A DNA stretch of 64,000 bases from Tersicoccus phoenicis (GTDB lineage Bacteria; Actinomycetota; Actinomycetes; Actinomycetales; Micrococcaceae), in contig NZ_MRDE01000022.1 in assembly GCF_001968835.1 (NCBI RefSeq), forward strand, positions 51,462-115,461, written 5' to 3'. The position numbers and the translations under genes were made by a program. The notes under the pieces were generated by a model. The model had not been told where the DNA came from. It was given only the letters and a program-made list of their open reading frames with translations, and did not search any database. How positions within the stretch are numbered: position 1 is the first letter of the stretch; each line of letters starts with the position of its first letter. Shown here piece after piece: positions 49,764 through 58,358 of the stretch.

Positions 49764-52325
49764 ATGCTGCTGACCGAGTACGCCGCCGACCACGGGGTCA
49801 CCCCCGCGGACACCCCGACTCCGGAGCAGGTGTACGACACGTTCACCGGGTGGTGCAGCGGCCGCGGCATCGAGCTCTATCCCGCCCAGGACGAGGCCGT
49901 GCTCGAGCTCGTCTCCGGCTCCCACGTCATCCTCGCCACCCCCACGGGCAGCGGGAAGTCCCTCGTCGCCGTCGCGGCCCACTTCGACGCCCTGATGCGC
50001 GGTCGCCGCAGCTACTACACGGCGCCGATCAAGGCCCTCGTGTCGGAGAAGTTCTTCGACCTGTGCGCCGTGTTCGGACCCCGGAACGTCGGCATGGTCA
50101 CCGGGGACACGGCCGTCAACCCCGACGCCCCGATCGTGTGCTGCACCGCGGAGATCCTCGCCAACCTCGTCCTGCGCACCGGCCGGCACGCGGACGTGGA
50201 CACCGTGATCATGGACGAGTTCCACTTCTACGCCGACCCGCAACGCGGCTGGGCGTGGCAGGTCCCCCTGCTGGAGGCGCAGCAGAGCCGGTTCCTGCTG
50301 ATGTCCGCCACCCTGGGCGACGTCACCCGGTTCGCCGACGGGCTGACCGCCCTGAACGGGAAGCCGACCGCCGTGATCGCGAACGCGGAACGGCCCGTCC
50401 CGCTGTCCTTCGAGTACGCGCTGACCCCGGTGCACGAGACGGTCGAGGAGCTGCTCAGCACGCACCGGGCGCCCGTGTACATCGTGCACTTCAGCCAGGC
50501 GGACGCCGTCGAACGGGCGCAGGCGCTGATCAGCCTCAACCCGGCCGACCGGGCCGCTCGGGACGCGATCGCGGAGGCGATCGCCGGGTTCCGCTTCGCG
50601 GCCGGCTTCGGGCGCACCCTGTCCCGGCTGCTGCGGCACGGGGTGGGCGTGCATCACGCCGGCATGCTGCCCAAGTACCGCCGGCTCGTCGAACAGCTCG
50701 CCCAGGCGGGGCTGCTGACGGTGATCTGCGGCACCGACACCCTCGGGGTGGGCATCAACGTCCCGATCCGGACGGTGCTGATCACGGCGCTGAGCAAGTA
50801 CGACGGCACCCGGACCCGGCTGCTGACGGCACGCGAGTTCCACCAGATCGCCGGGCGCGCCGGCCGGGCCGGGTACGACACGGCGGGCACCGTGCTGGTG
50901 CAGGCGCCCGAGCACGTGATCGAGAACGAGAAGGCCCTGCAGAAGGCGCGGGACAAGTTCGGCGACGACGCGAAGAAGCTCCGGCAGGTCACGAAGAAGA
51001 AGCCGCCGACCGGGTTCGTCTCCTGGGGCGAGCCGACGTTCCGCCGGCTGGTGGAGGCCCCGCCCGAACCGCTGGTGTCCAGTTTCACCGTTTCCCACGC
51101 CATGGCGCTGAACCTGCTCGAGCGGGACGAGGACCAGGTCGCGGCCATGCGGCGGCTGATCGAGGGGAGCCACGAGTCGCGGCCGCGCCAGCTGGTGCTG
51201 CTGCGCCGCGCCCTGGGGATCCTGCGGGAACTGCTGGCCGGCGACGTCGTCGAACGCGTCCCCGACCCGGTCCCGGGCGGCCGGGTGCTGGCGCTGCAGG
51301 TCGACCTGCAGCCGGACTTCGCCCTCAACCAGCCGCTGTCCGGTTTTGCGCTCGCCGCCCTGTCCGTCCTCGACCCGGACGAGCCGGCGTACGCGCTGGA
51401 CGCGGTGTCGGTGATCGAGGCGACCCTGGAGCCGCCGCGGCAGGTGATCGCCGCCCAGGCGAACCGCGCCCGCACCGAGGCCGTCGCGGCGATGAAGGCC
51501 GACGGCGTGGACTACGAGGCGCGGATGGCCCGGCTGGAGTCGATCGCCCATCCGCAGCCCCTCGCCGAGCTGCTCGAGGACGCCTTCGAGACGTACCGAC
51601 GCGGCGCCCCGTGGCTGGCCGATTTCGCATTGAGTCCCAAGTCCGTGGTCCGCGACATGTACGAACGGGCGATGGGGTTCACCGAGTTCGTCGCGTTCTA
51701 CGGGCTGGCCCGCAGCGAGGGGGTCCTGCTGCGCTACCTCGCCGACGCGTTCCGGGCCCTGCGGCAGACCATCCCCACGGACGCGCGGCGGGAGGACCTC
51801 GGGGACCTGGTCGCCTGGCTCGGGGAACTGGTGCGGCAGGTCGACTCCTCGCTGCTGGACGAGTGGGAGCAGCTGCTCGACCCCGAGCACGTGGCCGACG
51901 CGGTGCGCGAGCACGAGCGCACCGGCGTCGAGCCCGTCCCGCCGGTGGCCCCGGTCACCGCGAACACCCGCGCGTTCCGGGTGATGGTCCGCAACGCCCT
52001 GTTCCGCCGAGTCGAACTGTTCGCCGCCGAGCGCGAGGAGGACCTCGGCGCGCTGGACGGCGAGGCCGGGTGGGACGCCGACCGCTGGGGCGCCGTGATG
52101 GACGCCTACTTCGCCGAGCACGAGGATCTGGGCACCGGGCCGCAGGCGCGCGGCCCGCAGCTGCTGATCATCGACGATGCGCCCGGCCGGTGGACGGTGC
52201 GGCAGATCTTCGACGACCCCGCTGGGCATCGCGACTGGGGCATCGGCGCCGTCGTCGATCTGGCCGCCTCGGACGAGGCCGGCGCGGCCGTCGTCACGGT
52301 GACGGACGTGGGTCGGCTCGGCTGA
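49764..52325 (+). CDS. DEAD/DEAH-box helicase, Ski2-like, with DUF3516
   Basis: An 853-residue superfamily 2 helicase. Motif I ATPTGSGKS is at residues 58-66, Ia TAPIKALV near 85-92, motif II DEFH at 150-153, and motif III SAT at 180-182. Motif V is CGTDTLGVGINVP, and motif VI HQIAGRAGRAG. The C-terminal ~450 residues form the DUF3516 region typical of this actinobacterial group, including ESIAHPQPLAELLEDAF. It resembles Ski2/Mtr4 RNA helicases, so RNA processing is a reasonable but unproven role. It is a single-gene unit, convergent with a TerC gene 42 bp away. Confidence 0.93.
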   Translation: MLLTEYAADHGVTPADTPTPEQVYDTFTGWCSGRGIELYPAQDEAVLELVSGSHVILATPTGSGKSLVAVAAHFDALMRGRRSYYTAPIKALVSEKFFDLCAVFGPRNVGMVTGDTAVNPDAPIVCCTAEILANLVLRTGRHADVDTVIMDEFHFYADPQRGWAWQVPLLEAQQSRFLLMSATLGDVTRFADGLTALNGKPTAVIANAERPVPLSFEYALTPVHETVEELLSTHRAPVYIVHFSQADAVERAQALISLNPADRAARDAIAEAIAGFRFAAGFGRTLSRLLRHGVGVHHAGMLPKYRRLVEQLAQAGLLTVICGTDTLGVGINVPIRTVLITALSKYDGTRTRLLTAREFHQIAGRAGRAGYDTAGTVLVQAPEHVIENEKALQKARDKFGDDAKKLRQVTKKKPPTGFVSWGEPTFRRLVEAPPEPLVSSFTVSHAMALNLLERDEDQVAAMRRLIEGSHESRPRQLVLLRRALGILRELLAGDVVERVPDPVPGGRVLALQVDLQPDFALNQPLSGFALAALSVLDPDEPAYALDAVSVIEATLEPPRQVIAAQANRARTEAVAAMKADGVDYEARMARLESIAHPQPLAELLEDAFETYRRGAPWLADFALSPKSVVRDMYERAMGFTEFVAFYGLARSEGVLLRYLADAFRALRQTIPTDARREDLGDLVAWLGELVRQVDSSLLDEWEQLLDPEHVADAVREHERTGVEPVPPVAPVTANTRAFRVMVRNALFRRVELFAAEREEDLGALDGEAGWDADRWGAVMDAYFAEHEDLGTGPQARGPQLLIIDDAPGRWTVRQIFDDPAGHRDWGIGAVVDLAASDEAGAAVVTVTDVGRLG

Positions 52326-52367
52326 CGTCGTCGTACGACCTGGGCCGCGGGTCGGCGCCGGGTGCGG

Positions 52368-53633
52368 TCAGTCCTCCCGCGGCTTCGCCACCGCGTCGGC
52401 CTGATCGTCCGGCACCCGCTCCGGGGCCGGGGCGGTGCCGGTGCGCTGGAACTCCCGGTGCTTCCCGCGGGCACGGTCGAGCAGGTCGTGGAAGTGCTCC
52501 TCGGATTTGATCAGCTCGTCCCGGTACCGCGGCGAGATGGAGTCCATCTTCTCCCGCAGCCGGGCGCCCTTCGCCGCCAGCTTCTCCCGCTGCGCGGCGG
52601 GCGCGTCCTGCGGCAACTCGACGTACTGCTGCGCGATGGTCTGCACCCCGCCGATGATCCGCAGGGCCCGTCCCTTCGGGCTGTACAGGGAGGCCAGCAC
52701 CGTGAGCACGAGCACGCCGATGATGACGGTGAGGGAGAGGCCCGTGCTGATCTCGACGACCGTGACGTGCTCGCCGTCGTTGATGAACGGCAGGGTGTTC
52801 TCCTTCAGGGCCTGCAGCACGAGCTTGACGCCGATGAACGCGAGGATGATGGCCAGGCCCCAGGACAGGTAGATCAGGCGGTCCAGCAGGCCGTCGATGA
52901 GGAAGTACAGCTGGCGCAGGCCGAGCAGCGAGAACGCCACCGCGGTGAACACCAGGTAGGTCTGCTGGGTCAGGCCGAAGATCGCAGGGATGGAGTCGAG
53001 GGCGAAGAGGATGTCCGTGCCGCCGATCGCCACCATGACGAGCAGCATCGGCGTCATCATCCGCTTGCCGTTGTCCCACGTGAACAGCTTGTCGCCGTCG
53101 TAGTAGTCGGTGGTGTGCATGAAGCGCTTGGCGAGGCGGGTGACCAGGTTGTCCGACTCGTCCTTCTCGCCCCCGGAGAGTTCGCCCTTGATCAACGAGC
53201 CGGCGGTGAGCAACAGGATCAGCCCGAACAGGTAGAACACCCAGGCGAACTGGCTGATCAGCCCCGCACCGACGAAGATCAGCGCGGTCCGGGCGATCAA
53301 GGCGAAGGTGATGCCGAACAGCAGCACCTTCTGCTGGTCCTCGCGGGGCACCTTGAACGAGGCGATGATGATCAGGAAGACGAACAGGTTGTCGACCGAG
53401 AGGGCCTTCTCGGTGATGTAGCCGGCGTAGTACTCGCCGGCGTAGTTGCCGCCCCAGGCGATGAGCACAAAGACGCCGAAGACGAGCGCGATGCCCACGT
53501 AGATCGCGGACCAGACGGCCGCTTCCCGCAGGGTGGGTTCGTGGGCCTTGCGGACGTGGAACACGTAGTCGAAGGCGAGCATGCCCACGATGACGACGAC
53601 GGTGAGGATCCAGACGGTGGGCGAGACTTCCAT
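52368..53633 (-). CDS. TerC-family membrane protein (probable Mn exporter), copy 1
   Basis: A 421-residue integral membrane protein of the TerC/Alx family, about nine helices. The paired acidic motifs SVDNLFVF (near residue 73) and FALDSIPAIFG, plus GLRQLYFL, match TerC members that move manganese. A ~100-residue charged cytoplasmic tail (KGARLREKMDSISPRYRDEL onward) follows the last helix. The ATG at 53633 is preceded by AGAGG. A Mn riboswitch lies in its leader. A second TerC gene is 1.5 kb upstream on the same strand. Confidence 0.92.
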   Translation of the reverse strand: MEVSPTVWILTVVVIVGMLAFDYVFHVRKAHEPTLREAAVWSAIYVGIALVFGVFVLIAWGGNYAGEYYAGYITEKALSVDNLFVFLIIIASFKVPREDQQKVLLFGITFALIARTALIFVGAGLISQFAWVFYLFGLILLLTAGSLIKGELSGGEKDESDNLVTRLAKRFMHTTDYYDGDKLFTWDNGKRMMTPMLLVMVAIGGTDILFALDSIPAIFGLTQQTYLVFTAVAFSLLGLRQLYFLIDGLLDRLIYLSWGLAIILAFIGVKLVLQALKENTLPFINDGEHVTVVEISTGLSLTVIIGVLVLTVLASLYSPKGRALRIIGGVQTIAQQYVELPQDAPAAQREKLAAKGARLREKMDSISPRYRDELIKSEEHFHDLLDRARGKHREFQRTGTAPAPERVPDDQADAVAKPRED

Positions 53634-53677
53634 GGCACTGCCTCTCGGGGAGGGGACGGGACGGTGCAACCGACAAT

Positions 53678-53800
53678 GGTGTCGCAAGTCTCTCCACCGC
53701 GCCACACTCCCGGAAACCCGGGTCGGTGGGCTGGTCGCTGCGTCCGGCCGGTCACCCGGCGTGCTGACGTCCGCAGCGCGGAAGGATACTCCCCTACGTC
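53678..53800 (-). ncRNA. yybP-ykoY manganese riboswitch before terC copy 1
   Basis: On the minus strand the leader has the two hallmark strands of this class: GGGGAGTA (53794-53787) and, ~90 nt later, GGAGAGACTTGCG (around 53695-53683). Flanking CGTA and TGCG can pair as the closing stem P1. GTCAGCACGCCGG in the hairpin region is shared exactly with the second copy. A TAGGCT box (53813-53808) sits just upstream as a possible -10. The 5' edge overlaps the stop of the MFS gene. Limits are approximate. Confidence 0.85.
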
Positions 53801-55110
53801 GGAATCGAGCCTAGCAGAGCAGCGGACCGGGAGAGCCGCAGGATGGCGACGACGGCGACACCGAGCAGGGCGACGGCGACCAGGTTCAGACCGAGGTAGC
53901 CGGTGCCGGCGAGCAGAGCCCCGGCGACGGCGCTGCCGACGGCGCCGATCCCGCCCATCAGCGTGTCGGAGACGCCCTGGGCGAGCACCCGGGCGCCGGC
54001 CTCCACGCTCTCGGCCAGCAACGTGGATCCCGCGACGGTGGAGGCGGACCAGCCCAGACCCAGCAGCAGCAGACCGGCGGTCACGATCGGCACCCGGTCC
54101 TGCCCGAACCCCGCGAGCAGGACGGCGACCAGCAGGACCGCCTGCCCGGCCAGCAACGTCGCCGTCCGGCCCCACCGGTCCGTGCACCAGCCCAGCAGCG
54201 GCGAGAACGCGTACATGCCCAGGATGTGCAGCGAGATGGTGAACCCGATCAGGGCGAGCAGGTCGGGCTCGGTCAGGCGCTGCCCGGCGGCCGACGGCGC
54301 CGCGGCGTTGAGATGCTGCAGGTGCAGCGGCGTCATGGACATGACGGCGACCATCGCGCCGTGGGCCGCGAGCACCCCGAGCAACGCGGCCAGCGCCCGG
54401 GGCTCGCGCCGGATGGCCGCCCAGCCGTCCCGCAGCGTGGCCCGCCCGCGCGGGGCGGGTCCGGCGGGCGTGCCCGCCTGAACGGTCGCGGCACGGGCCG
54501 CCAGCAGCGGGTCCGGGCGCAGCCCCACCAGCAGGATGAGCGCGCCGACCACCATGCCGGCCAGGGAGATGACGAACGGCCCGGCGATCTCCGGCAACCC
54601 CAGGGCGCGGCCCAGCACGGCGCCGGGCCGGATCAGGTTCGGGCCGGCGACGGCTCCCACGGTGATCGACCAGACGACGACGGACAGGTCGCGGCCCCGG
54701 TGGACGTCGGCCGCCAGGTCGACCGCGGCGAACCGGGACTGCAGATTGACGGCGGTGGCCAGCCCGACCAGGGCGGCACCGGCGAGCAGCAGCGGGAACA
54801 GCCCGGTCACGACGGCGAGCACGATGACGGCGCAGCCCACCATCGCCCCGGCCAGCCCGGTGACGAGGGCGACCCGGCGGCCGCGCCGCACCGCGAGCGT
54901 GGACAGCGGGACGGCGACGACGGCGGCGGTCAGCGTGAGCGCCGCCGTCGTCGCCCCCGCCCACGCCTCCGACCCGGAGAGGCGGACCGCGAGGATCGAA
55001 CCGAGCGCGAGCGTCGAACCGTTGCCCAGCCCGCTGAACAGCTGCGCGACGGCCAGCACGGTCACCGTGCGCCGCTGCAGAGCGGCGGGATACCGGCCCG
55101 TCGTGGTCAT
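53794..55110 (-). CDS. MFS transporter
   Basis: A 438-residue major facilitator protein with 12 predicted helices. MFS landmarks are LSTLAVRRGRRVALVTGLAG (motif A position), the second-half equivalent GWCTDRWGRTATLLAGQ, and LNLVAVALLGVAVVAIL as the last helix. The substrate is unknown. It begins four bases after the stop of TerC copy 2, so it is probably cotranscribed with it under Mn control. Its own 3' end contains the -10 and the first bases of the next riboswitch. Context suggests a link to metal stress. Confidence 0.87.
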   Translation of the reverse strand: MTTTGRYPAALQRRTVTVLAVAQLFSGLGNGSTLALGSILAVRLSGSEAWAGATTAALTLTAAVVAVPLSTLAVRRGRRVALVTGLAGAMVGCAVIVLAVVTGLFPLLLAGAALVGLATAVNLQSRFAAVDLAADVHRGRDLSVVVWSITVGAVAGPNLIRPGAVLGRALGLPEIAGPFVISLAGMVVGALILLVGLRPDPLLAARAATVQAGTPAGPAPRGRATLRDGWAAIRREPRALAALLGVLAAHGAMVAVMSMTPLHLQHLNAAAPSAAGQRLTEPDLLALIGFTISLHILGMYAFSPLLGWCTDRWGRTATLLAGQAVLLVAVLLAGFGQDRVPIVTAGLLLLGLGWSASTVAGSTLLAESVEAGARVLAQGVSDTLMGGIGAVGSAVAGALLAGTGYLGLNLVAVALLGVAVVAILRLSRSAALLGSIPT

Positions 55111-55114
55111 GCCG

Positions 55115-56329
55115 TCAGCGACCGCCGTCGGCCAGGCGCCGCTGGTGCAGGTCCTCCGCCTCGCGCAGCTGCTGGCCGACCTGCGCGTCGGGATCCAGCT
55201 CTGCCGCGTCGGCGCGGGTGTTGCCCGCCGTCTCGACGGCCCGGTCCCGTGCCGCCACCACGCGATGGTAGGCGTCCTGCCGCTGCTCCACCGCGACGTC
55301 CGAACCGAGGCCGCGGTAGGTCTGGATCGCGGACTCCAGCTCCGCGACCGCCTGCAGGGCCTTCGCCTTCGGGCTGAGCAGGCTGGCGACCGTGGCGATG
55401 ATGATCACGCCGACGATCACGAGCAGGGACACCAGGGTGGGGATCTCCGGTGCCCACTCGATCGGGCGGCCGCCGTTGATGAACACCACCTCGTTCTCGT
55501 GCATGGCCTGCAGGATCAGCTTGACCCCGATGAACGCCAGGATGATCGAGAGTGCGTGTTTGAGGTAGATCAGCCGCTCCATCAGCCCGCCCAGCAGGAA
55601 GTACAGCTGGCGCAGCCCCATCAGGGCCAGGATGTTCGCGGTGAACACGATGAACGGGCTGGTGGTCAGGCCGAAGATCGCCGGGATGGAGTCGACCGCG
55701 AACATCAGGTCGGTCAGGCCGAGCGCGAAGAAGACCAGGACCATCGGGGTCCACACCCGCCGGCCGCCCGCCACGGTGCGCAACTTGTTCCCGTCGAACT
55801 CGTCGGTCACGGGGATGATCCGGCGCAGCCGCCCGATCAACGGGTTGTCCCCGCCCTCGGACTCCTGCTCCCCCGAGTCGCGGGCCTGCTTCCACGCGGT
55901 GTAGAGCAGGAACACCCCGAACACGTAGAACACCCAGCTGAACGTGTCGATGATCGCGGCGCCGAGCCCGATGAAGACGCCCCGCAGGACGAGCGCGATG
56001 ATGATGCCCACCATCAGCACTTCCTGCTGGTACTTCCGGGGCACCTTGAAGCGGGCCATGATGATGATGAAGACGAACAGGTTGTCGATGCTCAGGCTGT
56101 ACTCGGTGACCCAACCGGCCACGAACTGGCCCGCGTACTCGGCGTCGACGACGAGCAGCATCACCAGCGCGAAGACCAGGGCGAGCCCGACGTAGAAGCC
56201 GACCCACAGGCCGGCCTCCTTCATCGAGGGGATGTGGGGCCGTCGGACCACGTAGAGCAGGTCGAACAGCAGGATGGCGATCAGGACGGCGAACGTGCCG
56301 GCCTCGAACGCGACGGGCAACTGCAGCAT
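55115..56329 (-). CDS. TerC-family membrane protein (probable Mn exporter), copy 2
   Basis: A 404-residue TerC/Alx-family protein with about nine helices. SIDNLFVFIIIMARFKVP and FAVDSIPAIFG carry the conserved acidic pairs. GLRQLYFLLGGLMERLIYL is shared in pattern with copy 1, but the loops and tail differ, so the pair is an old duplication and not a recent one. The ATG at 56329 has a GAAAGG ribosome site. Its leader holds a second Mn riboswitch. The MFS gene follows after four bases. Confidence 0.92.
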   Translation of the reverse strand: MLQLPVAFEAGTFAVLIAILLFDLLYVVRRPHIPSMKEAGLWVGFYVGLALVFALVMLLVVDAEYAGQFVAGWVTEYSLSIDNLFVFIIIMARFKVPRKYQQEVLMVGIIIALVLRGVFIGLGAAIIDTFSWVFYVFGVFLLYTAWKQARDSGEQESEGGDNPLIGRLRRIIPVTDEFDGNKLRTVAGGRRVWTPMVLVFFALGLTDLMFAVDSIPAIFGLTTSPFIVFTANILALMGLRQLYFLLGGLMERLIYLKHALSIILAFIGVKLILQAMHENEVVFINGGRPIEWAPEIPTLVSLLVIVGVIIIATVASLLSPKAKALQAVAELESAIQTYRGLGSDVAVEQRQDAYHRVVAARDRAVETAGNTRADAAELDPDAQVGQQLREAEDLHQRRLADGGR

Positions 56330-56354
56330 GAAGGAACCTTTCGGGCACGGGTGA

Positions 56355-56475
56355 CGTCCGTAAGTCTCTCCATCACTCCCGGCGACGACGTCGCGGGCGT
56401 GCACCTGCACCCGGCCGGACGTCATCGTCCGGCGTGCTGACGGGTGCGGATCGGGTGGGATACTCCCCTACGCTG
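56355..56475 (-). ncRNA. yybP-ykoY manganese riboswitch before terC copy 2
   Basis: The minus-strand leader contains TAGGGGAGTA (56470-56461) and GGAGAGACTTACGG (around 56371-56358), the conserved strands of the class. CGTA and TACG flank them as a P1 stem. GTCAGCACGCCGG is identical to the copy before the other TerC gene. A TACACT box (56487-56482) upstream may be the -10. It lies between the alpha/beta hydrolase gene and terC. Limits are approximate. Confidence 0.86.
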
Positions 56476-56479
56476 CGGA

Positions 56480-58357
56480 TCAGTGTAGTCCGCCGGGCGG
56501 CTCCTCGGGGGACCGGGCGATCCGCGCCGCCAGCACCGGGTCGTCCCAGTAGCCGCCGTGGCCGCGCACGGGCCCGGCCGGGATCGGGTCGGCCAGTTCG
56601 ACGTTCTCCGCGTCCGGCATGGGTCCGGACACCGGGTCGGTCACCCGGAAAGCGTTCAACCAGCCCGCGGTGCCCGCGGCGGCGGCGTCGAGCAGCTCCT
56701 GCCCCACGTGAGCGGGGAACAGCCCCCGGAAGACGGTGTACACGGGACTGCCGGTGGTGACGAGCACGGGATCCCGCCCGGTGATCGCCTCGGTGGTCCC
56801 CTCGGTCGGTGGGGTGGCCCGGGGAGCGCCGGCGAGCAGCCAGAGGCAGAGCAGGCTGCCCTGGCTGTGCCCGACGAGCACCACGGGTCGACTCCGGTCG
56901 GCGTCCAGTTCGGCGCGCAGCGCCGCCATCACGTCGGCCCGGTAGGAGCTGCCGGCCAGCGGGTGGGCCCGGACCGGCCAGAACCCGGCGACGTCGCCGA
57001 TGCGGTTGACCACCTCCCGGACGCCGGCGAACTGGGCGAGCAGCACGGCGACGGCGACCAGGGTCGCGAGCAGCGAGACGAGCAGGTACAGGACGGGGAA
57101 CACCGGCCGGGCCCGCTGCGACTCGAGGAAGACGACGGCGGCCCAGCTGAGCCCGGTTCCGGCGACACCGGCGACGGCCAGGGATCGCCACACCACCGCG
57201 CCGGCGTCGAGCACCGCCCGCCGCGCGAGCTCCCGCCAGCGGTACGGACTGCGGACCGGTTCGTCGAGTCGGCGGCTGCGCCAAGCGGCGACCCCGAGGG
57301 CCGAGACGACGAGCACGATCAGCAGCAGCAGGGCGTGCGCCGGGAGGAAATCCACCCGGTTGTCCTGATAGGTGGTCGGGTCGTCCGCGGACAGCACGAC
57401 GCCGACCCAGGTGCCGGCCGCGGGGGCGCCGGGCGCGAACGCCCGCGCGACCAGGGTCGCGGCGCTGTCGACCGCCATCCGCAGCAGGGCGAACACCGCG
57501 TGCAGGACGATCACCGCGGAGACCAGCAGCAGCCCGGCCGCGGAGAAGTTCAGGCCGGCCGGGCCGGAGGGGACCGGACCCGCCGGGCCGGAGGGGCTGC
57601 GCTGCGCGGCGCGAGCCGCTCGCACCACCAGGACCGCCGCGAACACTGCCGCGAGAATGACCGAGAGGGCGGCGGCCGTCGGCAACGGGTCGAGCAGCCG
57701 GGCTACCGTGCCGTCCGGTAGCCGGGTGAGGTTGTCCGGCCACGGTGCGGAGACCACCCAGCGAGCGGGGCGAGTGACCGCGAGCAGGACGCCAGCGGCC
57801 AGCACCAGGCCGACGTGGACCGTGGTCACCACCGAGCCCGCCGACTGGCGAGCGACAGCCCGGCGCACGACCATCGTGCCCCCGATCAGCACCGCGACGG
57901 GCAGGCTCACCCACCAGGCCGCCGCGGCGGGGTCGACGGTCACCGGCAGCCGGGCGAGCACTGTCTCCACCATGGCGACGCCCCACAGCAGGGTGCACAG
58001 GGTGAGGATCACCGAGATCAGGTTGGTGGCCGTCCCCAGCCAGTGGGAGCGGCGCTCTGCCGGGTGCAGGAAGTCCGTCACGTTCAGCAGCGTGAACGGG
58101 AAGGCCAGGTACCAGCCGGCCCGCTGGGTTCGGCGGGTGCCGCGCACCCAGTTGACGATCCGCACCCGGTGCGCCGGTAACCGCGGCGGGTCCACGATTC
58201 GGACCCGACGGCGCAGTCCCTGGATGCGGGGCCGGCCCAGCGCGTCGGTCCACGGCAGATTGCCGATGCCCTGGACCCGGATCTCGACGAGCCGACCCTC
58301 GTCCAGGTCGTCCGCCGGGCCGCCTTGCGGCTTGTCCGTGGACACGTCCGTGGTCAC
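56480..58357 (-). CDS. Polytopic membrane protein with alpha/beta-hydrolase (lipase-like) domain
   Basis: A 625-residue protein I cannot assign to a named family. The first ~60 residues include EIRVQGIGNLP, reminiscent of the first strand and oxyanion region of an alpha/beta hydrolase. About nine hydrophobic helices follow between residues ~80 and ~455. The soluble C-terminal part has the nucleophile elbow VVLVGHSQGS (Ser498), a possible acid in FRVTDPVSG (near 574) and a His in RGHGGYWDD (near 600). The hydrolase fold therefore seems to be split by a membrane domain. Its GTG start nearly abuts the uvrB stop. Confidence 0.8.
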   Translation of the reverse strand: MTTDVSTDKPQGGPADDLDEGRLVEIRVQGIGNLPWTDALGRPRIQGLRRRVRIVDPPRLPAHRVRIVNWVRGTRRTQRAGWYLAFPFTLLNVTDFLHPAERRSHWLGTATNLISVILTLCTLLWGVAMVETVLARLPVTVDPAAAAWWVSLPVAVLIGGTMVVRRAVARQSAGSVVTTVHVGLVLAAGVLLAVTRPARWVVSAPWPDNLTRLPDGTVARLLDPLPTAAALSVILAAVFAAVLVVRAARAAQRSPSGPAGPVPSGPAGLNFSAAGLLLVSAVIVLHAVFALLRMAVDSAATLVARAFAPGAPAAGTWVGVVLSADDPTTYQDNRVDFLPAHALLLLIVLVVSALGVAAWRSRRLDEPVRSPYRWRELARRAVLDAGAVVWRSLAVAGVAGTGLSWAAVVFLESQRARPVFPVLYLLVSLLATLVAVAVLLAQFAGVREVVNRIGDVAGFWPVRAHPLAGSSYRADVMAALRAELDADRSRPVVLVGHSQGSLLCLWLLAGAPRATPPTEGTTEAITGRDPVLVTTGSPVYTVFRGLFPAHVGQELLDAAAAGTAGWLNAFRVTDPVSGPMPDAENVELADPIPAGPVRGHGGYWDDPVLAARIARSPEEPPGGLH

Positions 58358-58358
58358 G

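Noticed and set aside
52331..52340. GTCGTACGAC palindrome between the helicase and terC genes as an operator or terminator
   Set aside because: Ten bases without a loop cannot form a stable hairpin, and there is no promoter at this convergent junction.
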